Counted from the first letter of the stretch, positions 24,157 through 36,238 are shown. The stretch: DNA of 64,000 bases from Cloeon dipterum (GCF_949628265.1 NC_088787.1:4392501-4456500); one strand, 5' to 3'. Made by a program: numbers and translations. Notes: generated by a model from the letters alone, not told the origin.

Positions 24157-24393
24157 TGTAAAACCGTCTTTTTTGGCGGTTTTTTTTTTTGGTGTCGACC
24201 AATCCAAAGGTTCCACGAAAACGCCGGCGACCAATCATTAATACTGTGGCGCTGCCGTCTTGATCTTTTAGGCGAACGCATCGTCAAAATCAGCCAATCA
24301 GGAAGCCGCTCATCCTTCCTCTGATTGGTTGGTTGCATTCTTGTGGCTCAGTTTGATTGGTTTGCTCAAAAACCGCCAAAGTAACGGTTTTTA
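24157..24393. mobile_element. MITE-like element with CCAAT boxes
   Basis: The ends are imperfect inverted repeats: gtaaaaccgtcttttttggc on the left and, on the opposite strand, gtaaaaaccgttactttggc on the right. At least five CCAAT/ATTGG boxes lie inside, in both orientations. Length is about 237 bases with no coding potential. No target-site duplication is clear. Confidence 0.65.
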
Positions 24394-24892
24394 CGTTTCC
24401 GTCGAATTTCAGCACGTTTTATTAAATATTTCGCTTACTTTGAAACTGATTTTTGGCATTTTGGCAAAGAAAAGTTCCGGTTTTACATTTAACAAAGGCA
24501 AAAATTCACACGTGTGAAAATAAATTAATATTTTAAATTACTGAAATTAATCTGCGTGCCTTAATTCAGGGCCAATGGCTATTATAAAAGTGAAATTTTG
24601 ATATGAAAGACCTTAGGAAATGCAATATTTTACCTTCAAAAAAAATGTTATAGCTGAAAGAAATTCCAGAAAAATCGGAATCAGCGGTCGACGGAAACGT
24701 CCGGCCCTACTCAATGCTGAGCAACAATTGAAAAGAGGGGAAACGGTGATGAAAGAGCGTTAACTCTACCTGGGAGGGATCAATCCATTGTATTTATTCA
24801 AAGTGAGAAATCTCTGCTATTTCAAGAAGGAAAAATTCCATAAAACCTTTCTGACAGCTGCAACTGCTGCTGCTCAAAAAGGAATTTTAGGA
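24394..24892. other. Spacer before the duplicated block, no gene seen
   Basis: This sequence is unique between the MITE-like element and the start of duplication unit B. I see no ORF with support. Confidence 0.4.
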
Positions 24893-24960
24893 AAATTCCT
24901 AAGCTACCTGAAATATTTTCTCTTTCTCCACACGATTGAAAATGATATTTTCTAACAAAA
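24893..24960 (+). pseudogene. 3' tip of the LRR-like gene, copied with the oligopeptidase duplication
   Basis: The sequence aagctacctgaaatatttt...cacacgattgaaaatgatat...tctaa matches the last codons of the decayed LRR-like gene at 17665-17717, with a 6-base difference, and keeps the stop codon. Nothing upstream of it resembles the gene. It marks the left breakpoint of the tandem duplication. Confidence 0.75.
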
Positions 24961-25252
24961 AAATGTAAAGTGCATTCACAAAAATATCGATTAATAATCT
25001 TCCTTTTTTGCAAAGGTAAACCTGTTCAAATGGTCTTGCAAATCAAAATTATTTATTGCTTCCGTCAGGCGTTGTTAAAGTGGCAAAACTTGATACCTTC
25101 GTTAACTTTCATCGCTATCATTTTTTTAAGGAAGCAGCCGATCGCTAAATCAGCATAGCAGTTTTAGTTGAGCTCAATTCATTTTTATTTTCTTCCTTGC
25201 ATGTTTTATGTTACATAATTAACAATAGAAGGTACTTCTAAGCTTTTTTGAC

Positions 25253-28200
25253 TCAGAAAACGCACTGGATGTTCAGAGAACGCCCGATGAATGAGAGAAT
25301 GTCCGTGTACTCTGCAAACTGAAAGAGGATTTTTAAATTTAAAATATTGGATGGGTTCATATCAAGAAATTATAGAAATCTTAAACTTTTACTTGTAAAA
25401 GTTTTGAGGCGTTTTTCAAGTTTTAAACTCTCATTGGCGTAATAATTTTTGAATTTTAGCACCTCAATTGAAATTTGATGAAGCAATTAATCTGTAATCG
25501 CAGTAAAAATAGTAAATAAACCGTGGCGCCATTTTTTTCTACTTCAAACACGAATTGGATTTGTTTAAAATTAAAAAGAAGATTTGGGTCTCACCCGTTT
25601 AGCAATGGGTTTGCCGCCGCCATGTCCAGCCTTGGTCTCTACCTTGATGAGCAGCGGATTCGTCTGAAACAGATACAAAAGAAAAATATCCGATTTCAAA
25701 GCTGTAGGTTTTGGATTTCAGCACGTCAAAAGCAAAAAGATTAAGTTAAGAATGCTTAGTGGTAGGATTGAGTCTGAAATCGCAGCGGAAGGTCCTTAAA
25801 TATAAATTTATTACGTGAATATAAGGGACGCCATCTGTTTGAGGGTTTACACAACTGATAAATCACCTGGAACTGCTCATCGACATTCCTGTCCCGAAAA
25901 AAAACCTGATTCTCATATATAACCACTAATATTTCTGTTCAGGATCTCTCCCGAACAACACTCACCTGGGCAGGGTGGTTGCGCAGGGTATGCTGCAGCT
26001 GGGCGATGAACTTGAGAGAGTGGAGGGGCAGGACGCGGTCGTCGTGGTCGCCGGTGAGCAGCAGCGTGGCCGGATATTGCCTCGGAACGTCTTCTTTCGG
26101 CGGCACCTTGACGTTGTGCAGCGGCGAGATGGCCAGCAAGTTGGGGAAGTGATCAGGGTCGTCAGGGCTGCCGTAGTCGGACACCCACGTGTGGCCGATT
26201 GTACACTTGTGGAAGCGCAGCAAGTCGAGCACGCCGACATTAGAGATGACGGCGCCGAAGAGCTCCGGCCGCTGGTTCATGCACGCTGCCACCAGCAGGC
26301 CGCCGTTCGAGTCACCCAGGATCGTCAGACGGGGGCTGCTCGTGTAGCCCTCCGAGATCAGGTACTCGGCCGCGGCCTGGAAGTCGTCCAGACCGTTCTG
26401 CTTGTTCAAGAGTCGGCCAGCGTTGTGCCACGACTCACCGTACTCTCTGGAAACAAACATTTGTTGGTTTTAGATTAAGTATTGTTAAAATTCATCTGTC
26501 TAGGGTGTATCATGTTGGACACTCCAGTCCTCGTTCCATCACCGAGGTTAAGCAACTTTGAGTGCAGTCAGTAGCTGGACGGGTGACCACGCATAGCTCT
26601 AGACAAACTCGCTACTTGCTGGTTTCCACCTTTCCAGCATGCGTGATTTGGCTTCACGGGACGAATGTCTAGCGTTTCTAAAAGTCCCCCTTGCGGCCTG
26701 GACCGTCATCCGTTCACGGTGCAATTTAGACCAGGGTTTCAGCATTCGTGCCCTTCCCGGTCCTCGGACAGGGATAAAAAAGTAAGAAAATCACTCACCC
26801 TCCGCCCCTGATGTTGGCATAGACGAAGACTCCGTCGAAATGCTGCATGAAGACCAGTCTCATGACGCTGAAGTCGGGCTGCAGACTGGCGTTGAAGCCG
26901 CCGTATCCATACATCAAGCATGGACTGCTGCCGTCCTTCTTCAAGTCCTTCTTGCGCACGATGAACATGGGCACCTTGGTGCCGTCCTTGCTCGAGAAGA
27001 ACACCTGCTCCGTCATGTAGAACGAGGCGTCGAAGTCCTTCAGCTCGACTTTTCTGTACGGCTGAAATTGGAGAATAATTTTTTAATGCTTTTTTCTCGA
27101 AATAACTCCTTACCACAGGCTCAATGATAGGCTTTGACAGGTCACACGTGTAAATCAATCCCGGCGTGAGGAACGAGAAGAATCTGAAAAATAACTCCGG
27201 GTACTTCCTATTTGCAGACACGTTGGACACCATGCCGAGGTCCAGGGGCAGCTGCGTGATCAGATTTCCGGTGGCTAAATCTCGGATTTGCAGCAAGCTC
27301 TGCATTAAAAGGAATTAATATTCTTTTAAGAATCAAATAATCATGGGTCGAACCGTGACGTCGTGGATGTAGTGAACGACGAGCTTGTCTTTGTTCGAGA
27401 GGACGGCCAAGTCGAGCACGTCCTTCGGGTGCTCAGCCACCAGGGTCCTCCACTGGTCCATGCTCGGATTTTCCAGGTCGATGGTAACCAAACGGTAGTT
27501 GGGCGCGTCCTTGTTTGTCTTGAAGATGCACTTGGACCCCACGTTTGTCACGTACTGGGAAAATGATTTTGATATAAACATCTCTTAAGAAAGTCAACTT
27601 GGCTTTCAGAATTTTTTTATCATTTTATTCGAAAACCCTTGCGCAACTCGTAATTTGCGAAGGCTAAAATGGTTTTATTATGATTAAAATTCAGTTGCTC
27701 GTAAGATTGTCGACCACGATCCCTTATTGGATATTAATTTGGAGACCCTAACGACCTGTTCCAGGGTACCCCGACCTGAGATATGCTTGACCGATATTTT
27801 ATGCTTTTTTGGACCATATTTGGTGATTTTTCACACTTGCCAATCATCTTCCTTCCTCAGGTATACACTCTTTTATGGTCAATTTCTCTTTCTCGACGGA
27901 CGTTTGCACCCCTCTGGAGGTCATATTTCCTTTAACGATGACTTACCTCATAGTCAGAGTCCAATTTGTGCACTATTTGGGTGAGAGGCAGCAATCCTTG
28001 AGGTCCATCAGGCAGAGAGCCGATCTCGGCAAAGAACACCATTTTATCCTTGCATTCTTTCGCTGACATGGCGATCAGGTAATTGCCGCAGTGGCTCACA
28101 TAAGCACCTCTGTTTGATTTAAAAAAAAATAAATAACTTGAATTGATAAAACGGTTCATCTATACATTCTGAAATGCGGCTCGTCGGGGAACTCGGCGAC

Positions 28201-29055
28201 CAAAACGTCCTCCGACTGTGGGGTGTTGAGCCTGTGGTAGTACAGCTTTTGGTTCAACGTCGAATCTGTCTCGGAGCCGTCTGCTTTTCCCTGCTGTTCC
28301 GGATACATCTGATTTAAAAAAATAAATGTGAGAAGGACAGGTTTTTTCGGTTTTTTGTTAAATATAAAAAAACATTACGGCATAGAAGATTCCTTTGTTG
28401 TCATGCGACCACGTTAGCAGGGAAGACTTGACCTTTTCCAGCACCTCCGGATAATCACACCCTGAATTTCAAAGATTAATAAATATAATTATTTTACCAG
28501 TATTTTGTTTGTTGCCTTTTTCGATGTCTCTAAAGTGGATGGTGGTCCAGTCTGAGCCGCTTTTGCTCAGGCTGTAACTCATGGTTTTGCCGTCCTCGGA
28601 AAAATTAGTTCGAGTCAGCGCCACTCTGCCATCCTCGGACAGCTCGTTCGGGTCGAAAAACACGGAGGCCTCGCCGTTTAAATCATCCTGCACGTACAGC
28701 ACGCTGAAAAAAATTTGATGCGTAAAATATACAACTGATCTTCCATCGGTAACCAGCAATATTACTACTGATTCTGGAGGCCGGAGTTTTTGTAGAAGTA
28801 GTAGCGGTCGCCATGGCGCGAGGGACACGAGTATCTTGGAAAGTTGATGAGCTGCGTGAGGCGGCTCTTGATTTCCTCCCTGTAATTGAAGTTTTTCAGG
28901 TACGGCAGGGTAATGGCGTTCTGCTTTTCCACGAACTCCTTGCACTCCGGCGAGTCGGGATCCTCAAGCCAACGGTAGGGGTCCGTGACCTTGGTGCCGT
29001 GGAAATCGTCCACGACGCTCTCGTCCCTCCTGGCAACCGGGTAGTTAAAGGCCAT
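25253..29055 (-). CDS. PREP: Prolyl oligopeptidase, copy B (11 coding exons, about 716 aa)
   Basis: This is the second S9A-family serine peptidase gene. - strand exons are 29055-28766, 28703-28498, 28461-28379, 28308-28166, 28109-27947, 27554-27354, 27299-27114, 27061-26799, 26446-25966, 25663-25595 and 25318-25253. Exon lengths equal those of copy A except the tenth, which is 12 bases longer. The total is 2151 bases (717 codons). Catalytic residues are Ser558 in GDSNGG, Asp645 in TGDHDDRV and His686 in [12 protein letters not shown], the canonical spacing. The nucleophile motif has Asp where most family members have Gly. Because the His loop is complete, this copy looks like the one keeping the ancestral activity. 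A non-coding first exon is at 29609-29725. Confidence 0.92.
26502..26780 (+). mobile_element. SINE-like element with 5S rRNA-derived head (oligopeptidase B intron)
   Basis: The head keeps the 5S internal promoter landmarks: gaggttaagcaact (box A region) and agctggacgggtgaccac (box C region). The body and the tail (cggacagggataaaa) follow. This is the best-preserved copy of the family in the window. It sits antisense in the intron between 26799 and 26446, as in gene A. Confidence 0.8.
27715..27870 (+). repeat. GACGACCT-family repeat in oligopeptidase B intron
   Basis: It contains cgaccacgatcccttattgg, ctaacgacctgttccaggg and tttttcacacttgcc, in the intron equivalent to that of the 20745 copy in gene A. 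Confidence 0.7.
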
Positions 29056-29608
29056 GCTCGCAACACGATCCTGCACGTTGTCCACCTGCTGCGGGGAAAA
29101 AGGGGTGTCAAGAAATTTTGAAAAATGAAATGATTCAAATAAACTGTTTTATTTAAACGAAACCAATATTTTTAATGGGAATTAAAAAAGCACATATTGA
29201 CGATACAATGTAAACTGGCCAATTCGTGGCTGTTTTTAATTTTTTTGTACAGTCCGTGCCTGCCTGAGATGCTCGCATGCAAAGCAGCGGAGCCGACGGG
29301 GGAGAGAAAAATGAACTGACAGGTAACAAAGCTTCGCAAGGAAGGAAGGAAGAAAATCCAAATGTTTGAGAAATAATTAAAATTTTTATTGCTGCGTTGA
29401 GAATGTTGAGATCGCAGAGAATGATTATTTTATTCCAGAACTAGAGCTTCAGTGTAATAATGGTCTGCTTTTTATAGAAGCAATTTGGATTAATAAAACG
29501 AGGATTTAATGGGACGGAAAGGGGGTTGAGATACCGACATACCGACTGACTTTTTGATTTGATTTACCTACAATAATTATTTAAAATTTGATTTAATAAG
29601 AGACTTAC

Positions 29609-29725
29609 AAAGAACTGATGCTGCAAACGGCGAGAAAATGTGGCGAGAATAGCAGATGACTAACGTGTGCACTGCTCCACGCTCTGACTGACACTGATTG
29701 TGAGCTGTAGCTGCAACGAGGGAGC
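29609..29725 (-). other. Non-coding first exon of oligopeptidase copy B
   Basis: This is the counterpart of 22774-22875. It ends on the - strand in a gtaagt donor and has no ATG. Similarity between the two units ends at about 29725, giving the right edge of the duplicated block. Confidence 0.5.
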
Positions 29726-31127
29726 AGAGGACCACCCACAGGTGACCGTTAAAAAGGTGAATGACCTGGCGGCTGCATTCCAAACAGGTGGTTTGGAAAG
29801 AAGCCGGCTTACAATTACTCATTTGCGTGTTACTTGGCCGGAAACAAATAATTCTGGAGGAAAATCGTAATCTAAGCTTACAAAAAGATATTTTGTGTCA
29901 GTTTGTTTCTGTTTTAAAGTATTTATAATCATGAAAAAACAGCGATAAAAGTCAAACTCTCTAAGCTCCCTGGAATTACCCACCCTAATAGATTCTCCCT
30001 TATGAGACAGCGAAAATTTGAATTTGAGCAAACAACCCAGACGATGGCGCCATGATTCAGATTTTTAGCAACGCGTTAGACTTTGACCACTCTTCCACCG
30101 CGTGGCAGCTCCCCCACCAACTTCTATTCTTTAGAATAAATTCGTAGTTCATCGCATATATTTTAACTTACAAATTTTTATTAAAATAATTACACTTTAA
30201 GCGTGAATTCCTCTATCATTTGACATTTTTTATTTTCATGGACAATTCTAGATGAAGGTTAACCACGAAATAAATGAGACCCTGCATCTTCATAATAAAT
30301 GGAAAACCGGAAAAATCACCGATTTGACGAGAGCAAAACAAGAGGCGCTCGGCCATCACGCAACAATAAAAAAGGACGACACATATGTGTTTCGAGTCAC
30401 TAGCTCGCAACTCGCAATAAAAGCGCGGCCGGGGGAACATCTATTTGTACAGAGCAAGCAATTAATTCACTCGCATGTTTCCCATCCAGCTACGCTTATC
30501 AAACTCTCCAACATCCTGCCATAATACGGTGGGAAAGGGGCACAGGTGCTACTGGTGCAGTCGAGGATAAGCTCTAGAGCCTAGAAAAAATTTATTTGTA
30601 GCGCCATCATCCGGTTGATAACTCAACTGCACAACTTCACCCACTGGGACGTCAATTTGGAGATTTCAACGCTTGCAATTGCGGATTATTAATTGTTTTA
30701 TGTGCCTTTTGGCGTGCCGTACACTCATTTTTAAAGAAACAGTGTATGAATCAATTCTCCGTTTCTGTATAAGAGGAAATAAATATTTCAGCGATTAAAT
30801 CACGATGACAGTCTGCTCGTCATAATGACACAATGTTAAAGTTATTAAATTAAAGTGAAAACTATCTCATCACCTTGCAAATGTTATATTCTAGAATTGC
30901 GCGGTGCTTGCATTTACCATATAGGTTTGATCTCTTTTAACAGAATCACGTTTTGTGGTGGACGTGATTTTATGAGTCTAGATGTGCTTGGTGTGCGCGC
31001 ATAAAGGCAACGAAGCGTCACAAGCACTTCCGTGAAAACTGCTTTTCAGGAAACGCACAAGCTGACAGGAAACAGTCTCTCTGGTCGCTGGTGTTGAACA
31101 TCACTTTTAACAGTGTGAAAACGCAAC
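29726..31127. other. Intergenic region between oligopeptidase B and the lectin-like gene
   Basis: This should hold the two divergent promoters. An ORF at 30252-30524 has no paralogue, domain or splice context. I see no repeat shared with other parts of the window. Confidence 0.4.
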
Positions 31128-32289
31128 ATGGTTGTGGCGAAAAGCCTCTTTATTCAAGTCCTGCTTCTGCTCTCGCTTCTCGTAATTGTTGCAGGTTTGT
31201 TTAGAATTTCTATATAATGCAGGGACTGGACAAACGTTATTTTCTTTAGAGGTTTGGGGTGCAACCACTCGCAGGCCGGAAGCAACAACCAAAACCCTGA
31301 AAAATAGAATAAGGAAATCGACAACTAGAACTATAGTCAAGCCAACGACCACCAGTCTGAAAACCGAGAGTCCAAATTATCCATTTTGCAGAAATTACAA
31401 TCGAATAAAAAAGGTTGGTTCATAATTATGTTGCAAATATTTTTAAAATATGTTTTTTATTAAATTAGAAAGTGCAAGACACGGCACAAAGTGAAGGTTA
31501 ACCATAATTTTTCTTTAATTTTACAATATTTAAATTTGTATACCTTTTATTCAAGATTACATCACAGGAAACCGTGGTAATAAATATCTAGGATTAAAAT
31601 CAATCATAATAAATTTGCGTTAAAGACGTCATAACCGAAGTACTTGACGATCGAGACCGGCAGCTCGGAGCGTTCCACCAAAAAGGCGTAAAAGGATTGA
31701 GATTTGCCTTTGAAAGCTTTGACAAAGTAAACTACTCTCTATGCCGAGACGATGATTTAACTCGATATTTTCCCTTCAAATAGGTCGAGTACGGCAGAGC
31801 AGTGGAGGCGTGTTTGTACCGGAAACTGCACCTGCTGGCGCTCGACACGCCCGACGAAATCGCCGATTCGTATTTTTACTTTCGAGGACTAAAATATGGT
31901 AATTACACAGGTATAAAATTAAATTGAAAATTATAATCTTGCTTCAGAGGCCAGAGAGTTTTTGTGGACGAGTGCAGCGCCGTGTTCGAAGGGCGATCCG
32001 TTGAACAAAGCCACGAATTCGTGCTCCAGCGTCACCTGGTGTCCAAACAATGTGGAAACTCGGCTCAACTACACTTTGAATGTAAGCAACTATACTCGGC
32101 CCTACTGCATTATTTACAGAATTCGAAAGAAGAAATTTGAACCGACGGATTGCTCCTTTGAAGCTATTTTTTCCTGCGAGGTAATTCAAAATGGAGCTTC
32201 TTTCATAAATACATTTGCATTCTGGAATTTAGTCGGCGTGCACGAGGCCCATTTTACCGCCATATAATGAGTGCGTAAAAGATGTATAA
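31128..32289 (+). CDS. Secreted C-type-lectin-like protein with Thr/Lys-rich linker
   Basis: Exon 1 (31128-31194) encodes a signal peptide (KSLFIQVLLLLSLLVIVA). Exon 2 (31250-31413) encodes a basic Thr-rich linker. A short exon at about 31470-31497 is likely, and a further tiny exon near 31570 is possible. Then come 31626-31726, 31784-31898, 31948-32180 and probably 32233-32289. The second half reads as a C-type-lectin-like fold: VEYGRAVEACLYRKLHLLAL, FLWTSAAPC, SSVTWCPNN and FEAIFSCE, with the expected Cys pattern. The last exon adds two more Cys (SACTRP...NEC); read-through instead would stop at 32267. No EPN or QPD sugar-binding triplet is visible, so carbohydrate binding is doubtful. An immune or extracellular-matrix role is inference. 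Confidence 0.65.
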
Positions 32290-32629
32290 GGAAATTATTT
32301 AGATTTAAATGGTTAAGGAAACAAATTTTTGCAGGAGTCCTTATTTCAAGTAATTGGCGGGAAAACGTATCTCAAAAGAGGTTATTCTTTAATTCTAAGT
32401 AGAAACATTTACTAATTTAAAGGCAGATCATGAGATCCGTGGAACGTGGGAGCGGACCAAATTAGGATTTTATTTCCTTGGAGAGAAATTGGTATTTTCA
32501 AACAGCTAGGTTTCCCAAGCAAATTAAAAATATATTCTCGAAGGTGAACTGGAAGGAGAATTGGATGACATGCTACGCACCAAGGATGGCTTTTATCCAC
32601 TTTATTCACTTGCATTTTGAGAATTGAGA
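32290..32629. other. Short 3' flank of the lectin-like gene
   Basis: I see no gene here. AT-rich sequence leads into the duplicated segment starting at about 32630. Confidence 0.35.
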
Positions 32630-33420
32630 GCGGCCATGTTTGAATTGATGCGCAAAGAGCACAAGCCCAAAATTAAGGGGGATTTTCTGTAAAAAGATTA
32701 AATTTTAAGATGGAATTTATATTTAGGCAATCTGCACTGCCCTCAAGTTTAGCCGGTTGCGTAGCTACCAGATTCGGATCCGGCAGTTTGTGCAAATTTC
32801 ACACAAATCGATCAATCGCAGCAGAGCCCAAAATTTTGGTTCCTTGCTTTTTAGGGTGGCAATGATTTTTGATAAAATGGCGGCACATTCCTGACTTTCA
32901 AATTACGGTTTTTCATAATTTCCCCATGCAACGGACCAGAAAGAAAATTCGTTTTTTCGAGATAATAAATATCCTGCATCCTTTTTTATGGTCCAAAGTG
33001 AATGCTTTTGCAGATAATATATTATATGTATAGCAACAATTGAAAAGGTAAACGGGTGAAATCGCATGCGGTGATTTGAATAAAAATTATTTTTATTTTT
33101 TTAAATAAATATAGTGTTATTAAAATTGACAAATTTATTATCCTAAATAAAATCGATGTCAGACTGAAAAATAATAAATATCCGGTTTTTTATTCTTGTG
33201 CAAGCAGCCGTCGACTTCGTCAGGTAGAATCACGTGCTTTGCATCTTGCTGAGCACTCCAGCAGAGCAGAGCAGGTTGCGCTTTTTTATTTTTTTAAATA
33301 GCTTCACCGTGCGCTGAAATCCTGAATCTCTGCGGCTTTGCAGTGGGACGCAGCCAGCCAAAATGCTCTTTCAATCTCGGATTAATTTGCTGAAAGTGCT
33401 AAATAATTCTTCCTTTATAT
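32630..33420 (+). repeat. About 0.8-kb segment duplicated at 59855-60680
   Basis: Both copies begin with gagcggccatgtttgaattg, share gcaatctgcact, and end near cgcagccagccaaaat followed by ggattaatttgctga. Similarity is continuous with small indels. No long ORF is conserved, so it is non-coding or a mobile-element relic. Confidence 0.75.
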
Positions 33421-34581
33421 ATTTTTATTTTACCACCAATTTGAATTAATTAAATTTGTTAAATTAAGTTCTGATGATGAAATCTGTTCGAGAATGAAGA
33501 AAACATAGGCATAAATTTATTTAAACTGATTTTAGCAAGGAAACTATAATTTTGCAACACTTTGCGCGGCCGCAGAGTCATTTTGAACAGAAGGGCATGC
33601 AATCGGCCGAACAGTAGTGCAGCGCGGGATGCGTTTTCTTGTTGGCAGGAGAAAATATTTTTTGAAAAAGTGTTAAATGAATATGCAACCGGCGGGACTT
33701 TGTTTCTGCGCATGTTGCATACGTCTGCTCTTTAAATTCATTTTGCTGAAGACTCTAACGGCCGGACTCCAGAAAGTCCAGAAACAATGACCATTATTCT
33801 TAATTTCGTGCCACTGGAAACTGTAAACCGGAAGCTCCATGGATCACTTTTTACGTCGATTTATACTCGTTTTCCCGCCTCTCAGCTCAATAGAAATAAT
33901 TCATAACGCAATTGTTTGTTTTAAAACTTTAATGATGTTCTATTTGCGTTAGAGATTAAAATAAAACTCAGTTTTTTTTCAGAGGTGAAATTTGGTATAA
34001 ATTTCGTGCCTCTTTCAAATTATTATAGCTGCTTTTGTTGCATTTTAAATTACTCACCTTGTTTTTTAACTGCATTATTTTTTAAATATTTAACAAACTA
34101 ATGCAAGTAGAGTGTTTAATTTAATCGCATCTACTGACCTTTAATTAATATCGGAAATTTTTTTTATCAGGTTGACAAATGGCATGTTTATTCATAATGT
34201 ACTTTTTATATGAGTTGTTGTCCTTGTTATTCATGCAATAGTACGATTGAAAATATTTTTGAACAAATATTCCAATAATTGAATGAATAATCAACCGAGC
34301 AATTTTGGTAGCATCCAGGCACAAACAGGATTGAAAGTGGGTCTTGGACAATGGGAACGACGTCTTTTTGTCCGTTCAAATTGAGTAGGATATGTTTATT
34401 GTGAGAATGTTTAATTTGTTCAATGTAAATACAAGTTTTGTGTCCACTCAAATATGCCCTTTGGAATGTTTACACTGTTAGACTGATCACTATATTAAGC
34501 ATGAACTGACACTCCTGCTCTAGTCACTTCAAATTTATTCTTTCTCGAGTTAAAAACGGGCAAGTGTCGAGCACCGCAGAC
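33421..34581. promoter_or_regulatory. Upstream region of Yellow-like gene 1
   Basis: 34200-34510 resembles 37480-37750 upstream of Yellow-like gene 2: it shares ccgttcaaattg/ccgtccaaactg, a ccctttggaat motif and tgctctagtcact. A weak TATA-like atcactatattaag lies at about 34484. This suggests that promoters were copied with the genes. Confidence 0.45.
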
Positions 34582-36238
34582 ATGTCTCCGCTTTTGTGCG
34601 CCATTTTCTTACTCCCCCTTTCATCCCTGGCCACCGCTGACGACTTCACTCAAGTCTACGAGTGGAAAGAATTGGACTTCGAGTGGCCGTCCAAGGTGAA
34701 CAGGAAACAGACCTTGAAAGCTGGAACTTTCAAACCAGAGGAAATTTCTCCTCGTTACATGGCTGTCTACGGATCAAGGCTCTTCCTCAGCCTTGGCAGT
34801 TTTAACGGCATTCCGGTGAGTCTGGTGACTTTACCGACGAGCAGTGCGTCCAATAAACCTCCAAAACTCACTCCATTTCCTTCGTGGGACTTGCATATCT
34901 ATGTAAGTATCAAAATTAAATGTTTTTCTTCGTATTATTTATTATTGGGATAACCGTTATTAATCTGCAAAGTGAATAATTATTGAGATTCCTTAATAAT
35001 CCAAATTATTTTTTTCTTGGGCATATGTTTCTCATGCGTGGCGCTCGTGTCTGAAGTTTTCTGGTTAATTACACTTTTTGCAGGGAGACTGCAACAAAAT
35101 TGAGGAAGCAGCAGGGCTGCAAGTGGACTCTGTTGGAAGGCTGTGGGTGCTGGACAGCGGTAGCTCCGAATGCAAAGCCAAACTTTGGACCATCGACCTG
35201 ATCAACAACAATCAAACCAAACTAATTCACAGGTTTTCATTTCGCGATAACGTGCACGACTTGGTGCTCGAAGAAACAGCGGACGGAACCTTTGCCTACA
35301 TCTCGCGGTGGGGTGAAGTACACCTTGTCGTGTTTAGTTTGGAGCAAAATGAGTCTTGGAAGGTGAAAACGCTACGAACACGTGTTGTTTCCATTGCTCT
35401 TTCCCCTAAAGACCGGGAACCGAGAAAACTCTACCTTGGCGAATATCACTCCGATGAACTATATTCAATTTCCGTCGCCGCTCTCCGCAACGGAACTCGA
35501 ACTGCAAATCCGAAACCAATTGGAAAGTGGACTACAATCGATTCTTATAGAATGCTGATGGACAACCTTGTGACAATGTATTCCGCTTTTCTCTTTAATA
35601 ACAGCATCCAATCTTGGAACACATCCCTGCCATTTCAGGAGCAGCTTTTTCACGAGGTAGGATAATTAATTAATATCTAATTTTGGTATTTGAAACGATA
35701 ATATATATGTATCCTTTGTTTAAAATTTCTGCACACTGCAAATATTCCGCCATCTGACCGTTCAAACGATTAAATAAAAAATATTTTCTCTCCAATCTGC
35801 CAATTCAGTTAAAAGAACTACTAAATTATTTTCAATCAAAATGCATTGGAAAATATTAAAATTAGTACTTCCAATTAGTCGAGTCAAGTAATGGAAATTA
35901 CAATAAATTCGGCGTGGAAGCTATGTTATTTGTGGCCGCAAATTTAACCATATTCTTTGGCTCAATTTATCCTATCTGACGTGAAATGCAATTCCATACT
36001 TTGATAACAAATTTACCTTCCTGCATTCCAATATTAAAAATTACTTCACAGAAATTCTTAATCATCGAGATAGTTGTGCTTTGCTTGATTATGTTTATTT
36101 ATTATTTAGGCCGCTGGACTGAATTCTTTTTGGCCATTTACAATTGCTTTGGACCTAATTGGAACTATTTGGGTGACAGTAGAGGGTAGGAAGCTAAATC
36201 CGAGATATAGGCTTTTGGAAATCGCGGTCGGTGTGTAA
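34582..36238 (+). CDS. Yellow/MRJP-like protein 1, truncated by an in-frame stop
   Basis: Exons are 34582-34902, 35084-35656 and 36110-36238, giving about 340 residues. There is a signal peptide (MSPLLCAIFLLPLSSLATA), then a major-royal-jelly/Yellow domain with EWKELDFEWPS, GDCNKIE, SVGRLWVLDSGS and YRMLMDN. The third exon ends at a TAA (36236-36238) about ten codons before the splice donor used by paralogues 2 and 3. Remnants of the fourth exon are visible at about 36630-36870 but are shortened and out of frame. The protein would lack the membrane-anchor tail. It could be a secreted variant or an early pseudogene; the first two exons are intact. Confidence 0.7.

Noticed and set aside
18974..26478. 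+ strand frames opposite the largest oligopeptidase exon in both copies
   Set aside because: They mirror the conserved - strand exon. The - strand reading has the catalytic motifs, so the + strand frames are by-products.
19514..26605. Functional 5S rRNA genes
   Set aside because: The 5S-like stretches are diverged, incomplete and fused to a SINE body inside introns, so they are derived repeats, not rRNA genes.
30252..30524. 90-codon ORF between oligopeptidase B and the lectin-like gene
   Set aside because: No signal, domain, paralogue or splice pattern; a chance open frame is likely.
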